Part shown: positions 63,893 to 64,000 of the stretch, piece after piece | Position numbering within the stretch: the stretch's first letter is position 1 | Layout: the number at the start of each line of letters is the position of its first letter | NCBI GenBank assembly: GCA_951640165.1 | Contig: OX621255.1 | Coordinates: 30,912,001-30,976,000 of the forward strand | DNA from: Pseudoips prasinana | Taxonomy: Eukaryota; Arthropoda; Insecta; Lepidoptera; Nolidae | Direction of reading: 5' to 3' | Length of the DNA: 64,000 nucleotides | Notes under the pieces: model-generated | Told to the model about the DNA's origin: nothing | Database searches by the model: none | Seen by the model: only the letters and a program-made list of their open reading frames with translations | Translations under genes and position numbers: made by a program

Positions 63893-64000
63893 CTACTATA
63901 TAAAAATAAGTCGGGTTTTCCTTCCTAATGCTATAACTCTAGAACGCACGAACCGATTTCCACGGTTTTGCATTCGTTGGAAAGGTCTCGGACTCCGTGA
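63892..64000 (+). mobile_element. non-autonomous Helitron, short type (cut by window edge)
   Basis: It starts TCTACTATATAAAAATAAGT and follows 1709-1875 in reverse to the edge (CGGACTCCGTGA). The 3' hairpin and CTAG lie outside the window. Confidence 0.75.

Overview
The window looks like AT-rich, repeat-choked nuclear DNA from a moth or butterfly. The evidence is intronic host exons (one clearly of the takeout/juvenile-hormone-binding-protein family), several tRNA-headed SINE families plus a 5S-rRNA-headed SINE, non-autonomous Helitrons ending in a CCGCG hairpin plus CTAG, RTE, R1 and jockey/CR1-type LINE relics, and cecropia-type mariner. I see no operons, CRISPR arrays or prokaryotic signals. 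The order is inferred from repeat flavour and gene family; no species marker was found.

Host genes are sparse. (i) 1-1681, minus strand: two consecutive exons of a takeout/JHBP-like gene that join in frame, running off the left edge. (ii) 37336-37399, minus: a signal-peptide first exon with a good splice donor and a promoter-like upstream stretch. (iii) 38672-38870, minus: the second half of a THAP zinc finger. (iv) 47121-48401, minus: an intact 426-codon single-exon gene of unknown function, whose last third and downstream flank are repeated in an apparently identical 1659-bp tandem duplication (44264-47581). (v) Short candidate exons or ORFs at 57356-57386 (minus), 58845-58877 (plus) and 59912-60115 (minus).

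Most of the rest is mobile DNA. Coding relics: an R1-like C-terminus (6480-7275), jockey/CR1-type reverse transcriptase pieces (15643-16483, 20061-20152, 26931-28150, 28341-28480), a frameshifted RTE (55668-57215), a DUF6570-type Helitron ORF (23291-24301), a complete intact mariner (49337-50618) and a deleted mariner (62844-63449). Family names used below are local to this window: LINE-A and LINE-B are recurrent LINE 3' ends (12 and 6 copies), LINE-C to LINE-E are other LINEs, RTE-1 and RTE-2 are tails ending in (ATG)n, SINE-1 to SINE-5 are tRNA-headed SINEs, and 5S-SINE is the 5S-headed one. MITE-A, D, E and I are palindromic or terminal-inverted-repeat elements.

The layout is strongly nested: SINE in SINE, LINE in LINE, Helitrons in LINE in LINE. 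The most unusual items are a 1.07-kb foldback element with about 385-bp arms and a 9/10-bp target duplication (39900-40974), a 146-bp palindrome whose arms differ at only one base by eye (22827-23198), a PIF/Harbinger-like hairpin with its empty site preserved elsewhere in the same window (11441-11656 versus 57687-57700), and three unrelated tRNA heads that share one SINE tail. I did not find a clearly new multi-gene system. The foldback element and the SINE tail sharing are the best candidates for undescribed mobile-DNA biology.
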